Positions 39,161 to 48,838 are shown, counted from the stretch's first letter. The stretch: DNA of 64,000 nt from Betaproteobacteria bacterium (GCA_020621405.1 JAHRYN010000002.1:733676-797675); one strand, 5' to 3'. A program made the numbers and translations. Notes: generated by a model from the letters alone, not told the origin.

Positions 39161-40336
39161 TCAGGACACCGCGCCGTACAGCGCCAGCGTCTCGCCGACG
39201 ATGCGTCCGGTGGAAAACTCGGCCAGCGCCCGTTCGCGGCCGCGCGCACCCATGCGCGCGCGCAGCGCCGGGTCGGTGATCAGCCGCTCGAGCGCATCCG
39301 CCAGCGCCACCGGATCGCGGGCCGGCACCAGCAGACCATTGTCGCCGTCGCGCACGACCTCGCGGCAGCCCTGCACATCGCAGGTCACGATCGGACGTCC
39401 GCAGGCGGCGGCTTCGGTCAGCGCGGTCGGCAGCCCTTCGCGATAGGACGGCAGGCAGACGATGTGAGCGGCGCGCAGGACGGCAGCCATGTCGCCCTGC
39501 CAACCGAGGAATTCGACGACGCCCTCGCCGGACCAGGCCTCGACCTGCTGCTCCGGCACCGAACCCGGATTCTGCGGATCGCGGTCGCCGGCAATCGCGA
39601 ACCGGGCCGCTACGCCGCGTTCGCGCAGCAGCCGCGCCGCCGCGACGAATTCGGCAACGCCCTTGTCGCGCAGCAGGCGCGCCGGCAGCAGCGCAAGCGG
39701 CACGCCCGAAGGTTCGGGCACCGGCGAGAAGCGCGCTGTATCGACGCCGACGCCGCGGATCACGTGCGCGCGCCTTCTGTCCACACCGGCATGGCTGACG
39801 AAGAATTCGAGGTCATCGCCATTCTGTACCACCAGATGATGACGCCGGGGCGCGAGCGCCACGCGGTAGCCGAAGGCGACGAACGGCCGCAGCAGGCGCG
39901 CGAGCAGCTCCGACGACGAGAACACGTAGCCCAGTCCGGCCACGGTGTTCACCACCGCCGGCACACCGGCCAGCCGCGCGGCGACCGAACCGTACAGCAC
40001 CGGTTTCACCGCGATGTGCTGCACCACGTCCGGCCGCAGCCGCCGGTACAGACGCGTCAGGCGGACCATGGTGGCGAGATCGCGCAGCGGGTTGGTGCCG
40101 CTGCGGCCCAGATCGATCGGGACCAGATCCAGTCCGGCTTCGCGTATCCGCTCGCCGTGCGCCGACACCCGCGTGAGCACGGTCACATGATGACCGGCAG
40201 CACGCGCGGCCACCGCGATATGCATCCAGTGCAGGCAGAAGTACCAGTCTTCGGTCACCAGCACGAGCAGCCGCCGGGCGCGCGGCGACCCCGACGCCTG
40301 ACTTGCGGCGCGGCCTGCCACCTCAACGCCCGCCAT
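39161..40336 (-). CDS. glycosyltransferase family 4
   Basis: A 391-residue GT-B protein. The N-terminal domain holds LLVLVTEDWYFCLHWMHIA and VQHIAVKPVLYGSVAARLAG. The C-terminal donor site includes LLPARLLRDKGVAEFVAAAR and the EX7E-like motif SYREGLPTALTEAAACGRP. The sequence resembles transferases using N-acetylated 6-deoxy sugars next to WbpV/WbpL genes, but the exact linkage cannot be derived. It sits within the operon between the amidotransferase and the SDR. Confidence 0.92.
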   Translation of the reverse strand: MAGVEVAGRAASQASGSPRARRLLVLVTEDWYFCLHWMHIAVAARAAGHHVTVLTRVSAHGERIREAGLDLVPIDLGRSGTNPLRDLATMVRLTRLYRRLRPDVVQHIAVKPVLYGSVAARLAGVPAVVNTVAGLGYVFSSSELLARLLRPFVAFGYRVALAPRRHHLVVQNGDDLEFFVSHAGVDRRRAHVIRGVGVDTARFSPVPEPSGVPLALLPARLLRDKGVAEFVAAARLLRERGVAARFAIAGDRDPQNPGSVPEQQVEAWSGEGVVEFLGWQGDMAAVLRAAHIVCLPSYREGLPTALTEAAACGRPIVTCDVQGCREVVRDGDNGLLVPARDPVALADALERLITDPALRARMGARGRERALAEFSTGRIVGETLALYGAVS

Positions 40337-42269
40337 GCCAGTGCTCCAGCCAGGACTGGAAGATCAGCGCATTCCAGATCGAATACTCCCAGTTGCGCCG
40401 GCCCGACAGGTGTTCCTCCCAGCGCGTGCGCACCAGATCCGCGTCCAGATGGCCGTCGGCCTTCAGCCGCACCGGGTCGAGCAGCGCGTCGGCCCAGTCG
40501 CGCAGCGGGCCGCGCAGCCAGTCGCCGACCGGAATGCCGAAACCCATCTTCGGCCGGTCGGTCAGCGCGGTCGGCACGTGGCGCGCCAGCACTTCGCGCA
40601 GCACGCGCTTGCCGACGCCGCCGGACGCCCGCGCCGTGGCCGGCAGTCGCCACGCGAATTCGACGATGCGGTGGTCGAGCATGGGCACGCGCGACTCGAG
40701 GCTGACCGCCATCGACGCACGATCCACCTTGACCAGGATGTCGTCGGGCAGATAGCTCACCGTGTCGCAGAACATCATCGCGTCGCCGAAATCGTCGAAA
40801 TGCGCCCAGCCTGCGTCGTCCGCCATCGCGGCTGGCGCAGCGACGCCGGGGCAGATGTCCCATTCCCAGAAGCGCACCAGGCGGTCGTACAGCGCGCGCG
40901 GCTCGGCCAGCGCCAGTACCTCGGCCAGCTTGTGCAGCTTGTCGCCCGGATTGGCGTAACGGTGCTGCGCCGGCAGCAGCGGCACGAAGGGCTTCAGCAG
41001 CAGCGACCAGGTGGCCGGACGCAGCGCACGGATCATGCGGGCCGCCTGCACGCGCAATGGCGCCGGCAGGCGGGACAGCCGGCGCCACAGCGCCTGCGCG
41101 ATGAAGTAGCGGGTATAGCCGCCGAACAGCTCGTCGCCGCCGTCGCCCGACAGGCTCACGGTCACGTGCCGGCGCGCAAGTTTCGACACCAGATAAGTGG
41201 GAATCTGCGACGAGTCGCCGAACGGTTCGTCGTACATCTGCGGCAGCAGCGGAATGACGGCACGCGCCTCGTCGGCGCTGACATACAGCTCGGTGTGCTG
41301 CGTGCCCAGATGACGCGCCACCGCAGCCGCGTGCCGCGCCTCGTCGTAGCCTTCCTCGTTGAAGCCGATGCTGAAGGTGCGCACCGGCGCGCCGCCCAGC
41401 TTCTGCATCAGCGCCACCACCGTGGACGAGTCGATGCCGCCCGACAGGAAGGCGCCGAGCGGCACATCGGCCATGCTCTGCAGGCGGATGGCGTCGCCGA
41501 GCAGTGTCTCGAGCGCGTCGGCGGCATCGGCGAGCGAACCGGAAAACGGGTTTTCGCGTGCTGCGCGGATCGCGCCCAGCGCGTCCCAGTAACGCCCGGC
41601 GACCGGCTCGCCGCCGGCACAGTCGAAGCGCACCGTGGCGCCTGGCTCGAGCTTGCGGATGCCGCGATAGATCGACCACGGCGCCGGCACATAGGCGTAG
41701 CGCATGAACAGCGACACCGCCTGGCGATCGATCGCGGGCGACCAGCCGGGCAGCGCCGCGAATGCCTTCAGTTCCGACGCGAACACCAGATCGCCGCCGA
41801 CATGGCCGTAGTACAGCGGCTTCTCGCCCAGCCGGTCACGTGCCAGCGTCAGCGCACGCGCCTGCCGGTCCCACAATGCCAGCGCGAACATGCCGACGCA
41901 GCGGCGCAGCGTGGCATCGACGCCCCAGTGCGCGAATGCCTCAAGCAGGGTTTCGGTGTCGGAATGGCCGCGCCACGGCGTGACCGCACCGCGCTGTCCG
42001 TCCAGTTCCGCGCGCAGCGCGCCGTGGTTGTAGATCTCGCCGTTGAACACCAGTGCGTAGCGGTCGCAACGCGACAGCATGGGCTGGTGGCCGGCCGGCG
42101 ACAGGTCGACGATGGCCAGACGCCGGTGCGCCAGCCCGAGGCCGGTGCCGGCATCGACCCAGCTGCCTCCATCGTCCGGCCCGCGGTGAACCATGGCCAG
42201 CGCCATGGCGTTCAGCAGGGGTTCGCCCGGATCGGCGGTCGGCGACCACAGCCCCGCGATTGCGCACAT
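40323..42269 (-). CDS. asparagine synthase (glutamine-hydrolysing)-like amidotransferase
   Basis: A 648-residue protein with the catalytic N-terminal Cys2 (MCAIAGLWSP) of a class II glutaminase and a C-terminal synthetase domain with PP-loop AFLSGGIDSSTVVALMQ and SLSGDGGDELFGGY. Asparagine-synthase-like enzymes in O-antigen loci (WbpS in Pseudomonas) probably amidate uronic acids, so the target here may be a sugar carboxyl rather than aspartate. The stop overlaps the next gene by 14 bases. The GT2 gene ends 8 bases upstream. Confidence 0.9.
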   Translation of the reverse strand: MCAIAGLWSPTADPGEPLLNAMALAMVHRGPDDGGSWVDAGTGLGLAHRRLAIVDLSPAGHQPMLSRCDRYALVFNGEIYNHGALRAELDGQRGAVTPWRGHSDTETLLEAFAHWGVDATLRRCVGMFALALWDRQARALTLARDRLGEKPLYYGHVGGDLVFASELKAFAALPGWSPAIDRQAVSLFMRYAYVPAPWSIYRGIRKLEPGATVRFDCAGGEPVAGRYWDALGAIRAARENPFSGSLADAADALETLLGDAIRLQSMADVPLGAFLSGGIDSSTVVALMQKLGGAPVRTFSIGFNEEGYDEARHAAAVARHLGTQHTELYVSADEARAVIPLLPQMYDEPFGDSSQIPTYLVSKLARRHVTVSLSGDGGDELFGGYTRYFIAQALWRRLSRLPAPLRVQAARMIRALRPATWSLLLKPFVPLLPAQHRYANPGDKLHKLAEVLALAEPRALYDRLVRFWEWDICPGVAAPAAMADDAGWAHFDDFGDAMMFCDTVSYLPDDILVKVDRASMAVSLESRVPMLDHRIVEFAWRLPATARASGGVGKRVLREVLARHVPTALTDRPKMGFGIPVGDWLRGPLRDWADALLDPVRLKADGHLDADLVRTRWEEHLSGRRNWEYSIWNALIFQSWLEHWHGGR

Positions 42270-42277
42270 GGCTCCGC

Positions 42278-43165
42278 TCAGCTCCCTGCCGCGTCGAGCT
42301 GCGCCGACAGCCGCGACCACTGTTCGCGCAAGGCCTCGGGCAAGGCATCGCCGCGGCGCCGGATGACGCTGCGGTCGCGGCCGCTCGCCATCGCCAGCAG
42401 GTCGCGCAAGGCGGCGGCAGCGTGCACTGCGGTCGCCGCGCAGGCGTGCAGCAGCGGACCGTGCGACCACACTGCGCGCAGGAAGTGATAGCGCCCCTGC
42501 AACGTCTTGCGTACCGACAGCCGCGCATAGCGGTAGGCCAGCAGCGGTTCTTCGATTGCTGCGAAGCGGCTGTCGCGCCAGGTGCGGTAGAGCAGATGCT
42601 GGTCCTGCGCCTTGATCGCGTGCTCGTCGTACGGATGGGCGCGGAACCATTCCGCCCGCCCCATCCAGGTCGGGTGCGGCATCGGAAAGCGCAGCGCGGC
42701 GCGCCGCACCAGCTGCTCGTGCGTCGGCGGGCTGCGCGTCAAGCCGATCGGCTGACCGGCGTCGTCGATCATCAGTACCGAACTGGCCAGCAGGTCGACG
42801 TCGGGATGGGCGTCGAGATAGTCGGCCTGCACGCGCAGGCGCTGCGGAAAGGCAATGTCGTCGGCGTCCATGCGCGCAATGTACCGCCCGCGGGCCGCGC
42901 GCACACCTTCATTGAGTCGCACCGCCAGTCCGGCACTGTCGGCGTGACGGATCAGGTGGATGCGCGGATCGGCGAGCAGACGCGGCAGTTCGGCCGAACC
43001 GTCGCGCGAACCGTCGTCAATCGCGATCAGTTCCCAGTCTTCCTCGGTCTGCCACTGCAGCGACGCGAGCGCTTTATCGAGATGCTTGCTCGCATTCCAG
43101 AAAGACATGATGACACTGACCCGGGGTGTTTTCCCGTGACGAACGCGTTCATTAAAAAAATCCAT
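42278..43165 (-). CDS. glycosyltransferase family 2
   Basis: The 295-residue GT-A enzyme starts MDFFNERVRHGK and contains VSVIMSFWNASKHLDKALAS, ELIAIDDGSRDGS and the DXD motif in YIARMDADDIAFPQRL. The C-terminal part varies as expected for acceptor specificity. A homopolymer T7 lies within the first codons (43154-43160 on the plus strand as A7). It would add a sugar to the lipid-linked repeat unit. Confidence 0.92.
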   Translation of the reverse strand: MDFFNERVRHGKTPRVSVIMSFWNASKHLDKALASLQWQTEEDWELIAIDDGSRDGSAELPRLLADPRIHLIRHADSAGLAVRLNEGVRAARGRYIARMDADDIAFPQRLRVQADYLDAHPDVDLLASSVLMIDDAGQPIGLTRSPPTHEQLVRRAALRFPMPHPTWMGRAEWFRAHPYDEHAIKAQDQHLLYRTWRDSRFAAIEEPLLAYRYARLSVRKTLQGRYHFLRAVWSHGPLLHACAATAVHAAAALRDLLAMASGRDRSVIRRRGDALPEALREQWSRLSAQLDAAGS

Positions 43166-43199
43166 CTACTCGAATACGTCGGTTGACGAAGAACGAAAA

Positions 43200-43227
43200 G
43201 GTGTCGCAGACAGGGTGTCGCAGACAG
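43200..43227. repeat. 14-base exact tandem duplication
   Basis: The unit GGTGTCGCAGACAG is present twice head to tail in the spacer upstream of the GT2 gene. Nothing indicates a function; it looks like a recent slippage or duplication. Confidence 0.8.
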
Positions 43228-43324
43228 GTGCGAACTTCGATGAACGCGCCAGCTCGCTGCTGCAACCGAACTCCGCCGCAGCATACACCTGCCTGCATGC
43301 AGGCTTTTACCGGGGGCTATCCAT

Positions 43325-44710
43325 TCATCTGCCTCGCCTGTTGCGACGCCAGGAGCACGCCCGCACGGACAGATCGCATATCGACGCCAGGCCAAGGCAG
43401 ACAAGGAGCATCCAGAACGGATACCGGTATCGGTACAGCGCGCCCATGAACGGCGTGCTCATTCCATAGACGGTCATTGCCAGAACAGCGGCAAACACGG
43501 GAATCAGCACGAGCCAGTTGCCGGTCAGCCACAACCAGATCAGCAGGGCGCACATGCCAGCGTAAAGCAACAGCGCCTCGGCAGGCACGACCCCATAGAA
43601 AAACGATCTCTGTTCCGAGAGAACCGTCATCCACTCCCCTGGTGACGGCAAAAAGACACCCAGCTGCAGTGCCCGCGGAATATACGCAATCGCTTCGGCT
43701 GTGCCTCCGGGCAATACGTCGGCATCGACAATCGCTCGCAGCGTAGTCGGGTTTGAATCGGAGTAAAGGATCGTGAAGACGAAACAGCGCTGGCCCATCA
43801 TCGCTTTCAATTTTTCATTTACATAGTCCGGGAGGCGTTCTTCGCGCAGCCACACGGCGTCGCCCAGTTTGTGGATGCATGCGTCAGCCGCCGTACCCGC
43901 AGGAATGACGTCCTTGTAATCCGCGGCACTGAATCCGGAAAACCTGGTGAGGGTCTCATCCGACGCCGCTCCCACGCCAAGAGCCGACATCGCCAGCAGC
44001 AGGACGGACACCGCCACCGGAAAGAACAGACGCGGCGCCCGCCACTGAAACGACGCCCTCGTCCATCGGCACGCAGCAAAGACCAGAGCCGAAATCAGCG
44101 CTGCCGGCAGCAGAACCTGATTCAGGTAGGGCCGTACGATCCAGACAAGAAGCACGCCGCCGATCGCAAGCATGAAATGACCTACGGCATATTTTCCCTT
44201 CGATTCCGCGAGGGTCATGCCCGAGAAACCGGAGATGAACATCAGGACACCGGCCGTGGCGAAGCTATCCTTGTTCAGCTGCGAGAACCAGACAATCATG
44301 TAGGGCGAAAGGACAAAAGGAAGGATGGAAAAGACGGCCGTGCGGCGCGAAAACCACTGCCGCAGACATGCCAGCAGACAGCACGCGGCGCCCGCGTGGA
44401 GTGCTGCATTGAGCAACAACACCACAAAGGGGCTTTGCCATAGCAGGTAAAGCAGACTCGCCACCCCTGCAGGTCCCTGGCCTTGCGGCCTGAGTTCGAA
44501 ACGCGTCAGGCCGTACGCCTTCATCTCTGCCGTTTTGGCGAGTGCAATGCTCTGGTAGTAGAGGGGATCTCCATGGATGATTCCGTCGGTCGACGAGAGA
44601 AATTCCGGGATCAGCACCGCACGGGCGACCAGCATGGCCAGCAGCGCGTAGATGAATACGGCCGCATATACGCCCACAGGGAACCGGACCCGTCCTGCCC
44701 ACGCAACCAT
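43325..44710 (-). CDS. polytopic membrane protein, possible Wzy-like polymerase or glycosyltransferase
   Basis: The 461-residue protein has roughly ten hydrophobic spans starting at GVYAAVFIYALLAMLVARAV, with two longer non-membrane loops (FSGFSAADYKDVIPAGTA and the NEKLKAMMGQRCF to LQLGVFLPS region). Wzy polymerases and PMT-like glycosyltransferases share such layouts with little sequence identity. It is the only long polytopic protein in the locus besides the flippase and initiating transferase, so Wzy is an attractive guess. GGAGGG before the ATG at 44710 supports that start over a GTG at 44731. Confidence 0.65.
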   Translation of the reverse strand: MVAWAGRVRFPVGVYAAVFIYALLAMLVARAVLIPEFLSSTDGIIHGDPLYYQSIALAKTAEMKAYGLTRFELRPQGQGPAGVASLLYLLWQSPFVVLLLNAALHAGAACCLLACLRQWFSRRTAVFSILPFVLSPYMIVWFSQLNKDSFATAGVLMFISGFSGMTLAESKGKYAVGHFMLAIGGVLLVWIVRPYLNQVLLPAALISALVFAACRWTRASFQWRAPRLFFPVAVSVLLLAMSALGVGAASDETLTRFSGFSAADYKDVIPAGTAADACIHKLGDAVWLREERLPDYVNEKLKAMMGQRCFVFTILYSDSNPTTLRAIVDADVLPGGTAEAIAYIPRALQLGVFLPSPGEWMTVLSEQRSFFYGVVPAEALLLYAGMCALLIWLWLTGNWLVLIPVFAAVLAMTVYGMSTPFMGALYRYRYPFWMLLVCLGLASICDLSVRACSWRRNRRGR

Positions 44711-44975
44711 GACGTCAGACCCTCCACTCACGGACGCTTCCGAGACACACTGAAATCATCAATCAAGGCAACCATCACAGCTGGTTCGCCCACCGTCCGA
44801 TGCCTGCACCCGCAGCAGCCAGCGGAAACCGATGCCTCCGGCACACAGACCCAATCATTCGCTCCGCGCCCAGTCCGTGCCGCACGCATCGTCGGGGCAA
44901 CGATCGGCCCCGTCCTTGCCCGTCACCTCCCACGGGGCACCGCACTCGAACACGTGCCCGGTCACTGACGCCCGG

Positions 44976-46190
44976 CTAGCTTTCCCGGTAGAACAGCCGT
45001 CCCGGTAGTCCAGATGCCTTGTAGGTCGCACGACCGCAGAGACGCCAGCTCAATTCGAAAAGCAGTCGCCGCGCAGCACGAGCACCACGACGCTCGCCCC
45101 AGATCTGCTGCATGGGCCACACCATGACCTCGCGCAGGAACCGCAGGCCCGCATCGGTCCGGTGAGCCGCCAGCGCACTCATGAACAGGTCCCGGTCGAG
45201 CATGCGACAAGGCGCCGCGTCGGCATTCCGCACCTCGGGCTCACTCAGCAGGGCACCAAAGCGGCCCTCATACAGGTGTTCGCGAATGGTTCGGCGGTAG
45301 CCCGCCCAGGCCATCGCATCGCGTCGCTCCGGCTCTGCAATCAGCGCGCGCGCGCGGTCGATCAGAGCGTCTTCGTCCGCGAAGGTATCCACCTCGACGC
45401 CGCACTCATAGTAGTCGCTCAGGCGATCGGCCTGCTCGGTCAGCAGGCAGCCTCCGGCGGCCGGAACTTCGAATACGCGCGCCTTGATCTGGCGACTGCG
45501 ATAGGGCACCAGACCGCGCCACTGCAGGCCGGAATCCCCGAAATTCAGACTGACGCGCGAACAGCGATAGATCTCGGGAATGCGTGCCGCATCCACTGGC
45601 CCGTTCGGCCACCCCTGGCCGAAGCACTCGACATGCAGACCACGCGCCTTGAGCCGCGCGATCCATCGACCCCGGTTTCCGTAGGCAGACCCGATAAAAC
45701 TGACGTCATGCCTGCACTGTTCCGATGTCAACGGTTCCGCCGTCCGGGACCCACTGGCCGCCCACTGGCTGAGGCGCACATTCTGCAGACCGTCGGCCCG
45801 GGCCCGTTCGAGCGCAAGGTGCGAGGTGGTCGCCCAAAGATCGACCTCAGGAGCGACGTGGCGTGAGAACTGCGGATACTTCCAGGAATCGTCCGTACCC
45901 CAGTTCAGAACCCGCACGCCGCCCTGGCGCAACGTACGCAAGGTTTCGGTCCATATCTCGTAACCCATCAACACGCAGAACACGAGATCCGGACGCAGGG
46001 CATCGACCCTGTCGAGCAAGGCAAGGTTAAGCGCGGCGAAATCGGCGTGGGCATTGCGATCCCAGGACTCGAAATGATGAACCTCGTGCCCGAGCGCCCG
46101 AAGCGCTGGCAGGAAATTGCTGTACTCGTAGCCCTCGCCGCGCGCCGGGTCGCCGTAATTGTGTCGTCCGAATACGCAGAGCAGCTTCAT
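44976..46190 (-). CDS. CgeB-type glycosyltransferase
   Basis: A 404-residue GT-B protein that starts MKLLCVFGRHNYGDP. It has VLNWGTDDSWKYPQFSRHVA and DLWATTSHLALERARADG in the N-terminal half, and a CgeB-like end with RQIKARVFEVPAAGGCLLT and LSDYYECGVEVDTFADEDAL. Such proteins transfer sugars in spore, capsule or O-antigen synthesis. The enzyme is 3 bases from the next methyltransferase gene, indicating cotranscription. Confidence 0.85.
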   Translation of the reverse strand: MKLLCVFGRHNYGDPARGEGYEYSNFLPALRALGHEVHHFESWDRNAHADFAALNLALLDRVDALRPDLVFCVLMGYEIWTETLRTLRQGGVRVLNWGTDDSWKYPQFSRHVAPEVDLWATTSHLALERARADGLQNVRLSQWAASGSRTAEPLTSEQCRHDVSFIGSAYGNRGRWIARLKARGLHVECFGQGWPNGPVDAARIPEIYRCSRVSLNFGDSGLQWRGLVPYRSRQIKARVFEVPAAGGCLLTEQADRLSDYYECGVEVDTFADEDALIDRARALIAEPERRDAMAWAGYRRTIREHLYEGRFGALLSEPEVRNADAAPCRMLDRDLFMSALAAHRTDAGLRFLREVMVWPMQQIWGERRGARAARRLLFELSWRLCGRATYKASGLPGRLFYRES

Positions 46191-46193
46191 ACA

Positions 46194-46922
46194 TCAGCCA
46201 CGACGACGCACAGCCGTTACGTGGTAACCGACGGTAAAGCGCTGTTCGTGGTCGTGACGATCGAGAAGCGATGCAGCAACAGGAATCAGGCCGCCGAGAA
46301 TTGGCACGAGAAGCAGCCAGAACGGTGTCCAGAACAGGCTCGACCAGATAGGCAGACCGCGGAACGGCATCGTCGTGACAAGAAACCGGATCGATTCTTG
46401 CGAAAAGAAGCGATAGGAGCCGGCATTGGCCTCCACATGGATGTCGTCGAATCCGCAGTCAGCCAGAAACCGCCGGTACCACCAGGGCGTGAAGCCGCCG
46501 TAGTAATGATGCGGTTCCTGATGCACGCCCGATCCGAGCGGTGCGGTCAGCAGCAATCTGCCACCGGGCTTGAGCAAACGCGCGAACTCCCGCACCACCT
46601 GTTCGGGTTGCGGAACATGCTCAATGACCTCGGTGCACAGCAGCGCGTCGAAACTTGCGTCCGGCGCCGGAATCGCAGTCGCATCGCACACATAATCGAT
46701 CTGTCCGTAGCCGCCATGACGCAATTGCCGGCCCTGCAGGCCCGTGAAATCCTGCGTGCGGTACTCGCAGTGTGCGAACAGTCGCCGATAGGGACAGGAC
46801 CCGGCCCCCACATCGAGAACACGACTACCCTCCGGCAACGACGCGGCCTGACGCGCCACCCAGCGGTCGCGGAACACAAGATTAAATGCAAACAGCGGGC
46901 TCTTTTTCAGAAGCGATAGCAT
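46194..46922 (-). CDS. class I SAM methyltransferase (first of four)
   Basis: A 242-residue methyltransferase. The SAM loop is RVLDVGAGSCPYRRLFAH, the acidic position is in DYVCDATAIPAPD and the post-motif is LLCTEVIEHVPQPEQVV with LLKPGGRLLLTAPLG. The C terminus is hydrophobic (LFWTPFWLLLVPILGGLIP), suggesting membrane association. The substrate is unknown; glycan O-methylation is a likely role. The ATG at 46922 precedes LSLLKKSPLFAFNLVF. Part of a right-to-left operon. Confidence 0.85.
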   Translation of the reverse strand: MLSLLKKSPLFAFNLVFRDRWVARQAASLPEGSRVLDVGAGSCPYRRLFAHCEYRTQDFTGLQGRQLRHGGYGQIDYVCDATAIPAPDASFDALLCTEVIEHVPQPEQVVREFARLLKPGGRLLLTAPLGSGVHQEPHHYYGGFTPWWYRRFLADCGFDDIHVEANAGSYRFFSQESIRFLVTTMPFRGLPIWSSLFWTPFWLLLVPILGGLIPVAASLLDRHDHEQRFTVGYHVTAVRRRG

Positions 46923-46947
46923 GGGAAGAACCAGAGGTTTCGGAAAT

Positions 46948-47859
46948 TCATCGCCGCACGGAACGGCAATCGCTATTTTTTCGCACCAGACCATCAACCT
47001 TATTGGCCAGCAGATAACAAACGGAATCTCCGGTCCCCTGCTGCCAGTGCGTTTTCTGCAGTTCGAACCCGCAGGATTCGACCAGAAGTACCAGTTCAGC
47101 ATGAGTCGGATGCCAGACATGGTAATCCCTGAATCGTTTGAATCCGGCGAAATACAGTACCTCGCGAGCCACCTCTTTCAGCGTGGAGGCAATGCCTGCA
47201 CGTCCGGACCGCCCCCCTTCGACCGAAAGACCTATGATCAATGCCCCACCCGGCCGAAGCACGCGATATGCCTCGTTCAACGCAAGTTCAGGCGACAGGA
47301 AATGGTCGATCACCGAACGCATGTGTACGGTATCGAAAACACCCGAAACAAAGGGAAGAAACTCTGCCTGACAACATACGAAATTTACCGGCCCAGCAAG
47401 GAACGGGTAGACCTGGAGCAGGTTCTTCTGCGTGGAAAGGCCATCGAAAACACTCAGGAACGGATCGCATGTAATGTAGGGCTGGTCTGTCTCCAAGAAT
47501 TTTCTCAATCTGCCTTGATGTCCTCCGACATCAAGACACCGGCCCTTGACCGCAATTTCCTTGTAAACCTCCCTTACGCTTTCCACCTCATCGACATATC
47601 GCTGCAGTGAATCGTTTCCAGAAAGACTGGCGCTCCATTTCTCGTATGCACGCTGTCCTTCCGACCAGACACGCTGATCCTTGGTGCAGTCGTTGTTCAA
47701 CAAACGGAGATCCGGAACACCGTTCCTGATCGGATATTTCCGGCCATAGCCAGACAGCACAAAGCCGGCGTCACCGTCCAGCGAGACCGGCTCTTTGCTC
47801 AACGGATCCGCAAGCAGACTTGTCGCCCACGCATCCAGAGAAATATTTTCTTTCATCAT
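46948..47859 (-). CDS. class I SAM methyltransferase with Trm112-like N terminus (second of four)
   Basis: The 303-residue protein starts with a segment like a Trm112/UPF0434 module (LLADPLSKEPVSLDG, YGRKYPIRNGVPDLRL), then the SAM loop GRCLDVGGHQGRLRKFLE, FDTVHMRSVIDHFLSPELAL and LRPGGALIIGLSVEGG. Fusion of the small Trm112-type module to methyltransferases is common in surface-glycan clusters. Base composition is lower in GC than average for the window. Two adjacent ATG codons (47859 and 47856) fit the start. Confidence 0.82.
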   Translation of the reverse strand: MMKENISLDAWATSLLADPLSKEPVSLDGDAGFVLSGYGRKYPIRNGVPDLRLLNNDCTKDQRVWSEGQRAYEKWSASLSGNDSLQRYVDEVESVREVYKEIAVKGRCLDVGGHQGRLRKFLETDQPYITCDPFLSVFDGLSTQKNLLQVYPFLAGPVNFVCCQAEFLPFVSGVFDTVHMRSVIDHFLSPELALNEAYRVLRPGGALIIGLSVEGGRSGRAGIASTLKEVAREVLYFAGFKRFRDYHVWHPTHAELVLLVESCGFELQKTHWQQGTGDSVCYLLANKVDGLVRKNSDCRSVRR

Positions 47860-47990
47860 TTCCGGCCAAACCCCTGACAGCAATAAATTTCAATTCCGAC
47901 ACATCGTCATCGTCGCCTTGCCAACGGAATCGGCAACAAATCAGCCGGGTTCAGAACCTGCCCGGAGCAATGACATGACAACCAGCGGCA

Positions 47991-48728
47991 TCAACTCCTC
48001 GCAAACACGAACATACCGCACCCATATTCAAATCCGTTGCAAGAATCAATGTCACAGGCGTCAAGGTATTCGCCATGATCATCCACTGCCGACATTTTCA
48101 GCAGACTGAGTTCCGGCAAGGCATCCAAAATCGTTCTTGGCGAAAAAACGCGATGGGCATTGAAACATACGCGCTCGCGACCTATCGGCACCGAAATGTA
48201 GAGTCGCCCGCCCGGAGCCAGCACGCGCTGCAGTTCCGACAAGGCCCGCACACTGCCATCGATGTCCAGCGGATCTCCGTAACGACCGAGACCCACGTGC
48301 TCGATCACATGCAGACAGGACAAGGATTCTAGCGATCCGCTGGCGAACTCCAGTGCGGTCAGATTGCCCGCGATGCACTGAAGCCCGTCAAGGCGCGTCT
48401 GCAGCGGCCGGAAGTCGACGAACGAAACATCAACAAAGGCAGACAGCACTCCGATCATGCGCACATCGGATCCTACGTCGGTATGGCGTCCCGGCTTGGC
48501 ATGTGCGATTTGCCGGGCCAACCACGCCGACTGATAAAAATAGTGAGGATCGAAGGGTGTCGACTGCACCCAATCCGCAAGACAGGGATAGCTGTCCCGC
48601 ACGCTGAAATCGGAAGGTTTCAGCGATTTGAGGCGCCGCCACTGAATCAAGTAGCGCGGCAGGCCTGCCAAGCCCGCCAGGGGGATGGGGGTCAGAAATG
48701 CGCTCACCCACCTCAGGAATGTTTTCAC
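47991..48728 (-). CDS. DUF268-like SAM-dependent methyltransferase (third of four)
   Basis: A 245-residue protein. The region HTDVGSDVRMIGVLSAFVDV is a variant SAM loop, followed by SFVDFRPLQTRLDGLQ and ESLSCLHVIEHVGLGRYGD, then VLAPGGRLYISVPIGRER. This order matches DUF268 proteins, which occur in polysaccharide loci and are distantly related to methyltransferases. The N terminus is hydrophobic and basic (WVSAFLTPIPLAGLAGLP). The SAM loop lacks the usual GxGxG, so activity is uncertain. Confidence 0.75.
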   Translation of the reverse strand: MKTFLRWVSAFLTPIPLAGLAGLPRYLIQWRRLKSLKPSDFSVRDSYPCLADWVQSTPFDPHYFYQSAWLARQIAHAKPGRHTDVGSDVRMIGVLSAFVDVSFVDFRPLQTRLDGLQCIAGNLTALEFASGSLESLSCLHVIEHVGLGRYGDPLDIDGSVRALSELQRVLAPGGRLYISVPIGRERVCFNAHRVFSPRTILDALPELSLLKMSAVDDHGEYLDACDIDSCNGFEYGCGMFVFARS

Positions 48729-48838
48729 GATTACCGCCTCGACAAGCCACCGGCATGGGTTTGCCAGCGGGGTGTTGAATCACATTTTGCGGGATGAAGA
48801 CAGTCGGAAACCCGCTTCAACCCGGCCCCGCTCTCGAA

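Noticed and set aside
38025-39446. Plus-strand open frame of 473 codons
   Set aside because: Antisense to the WbpV-like gene and neighbours, with the His/Gln/Arg-rich composition of shadow frames.
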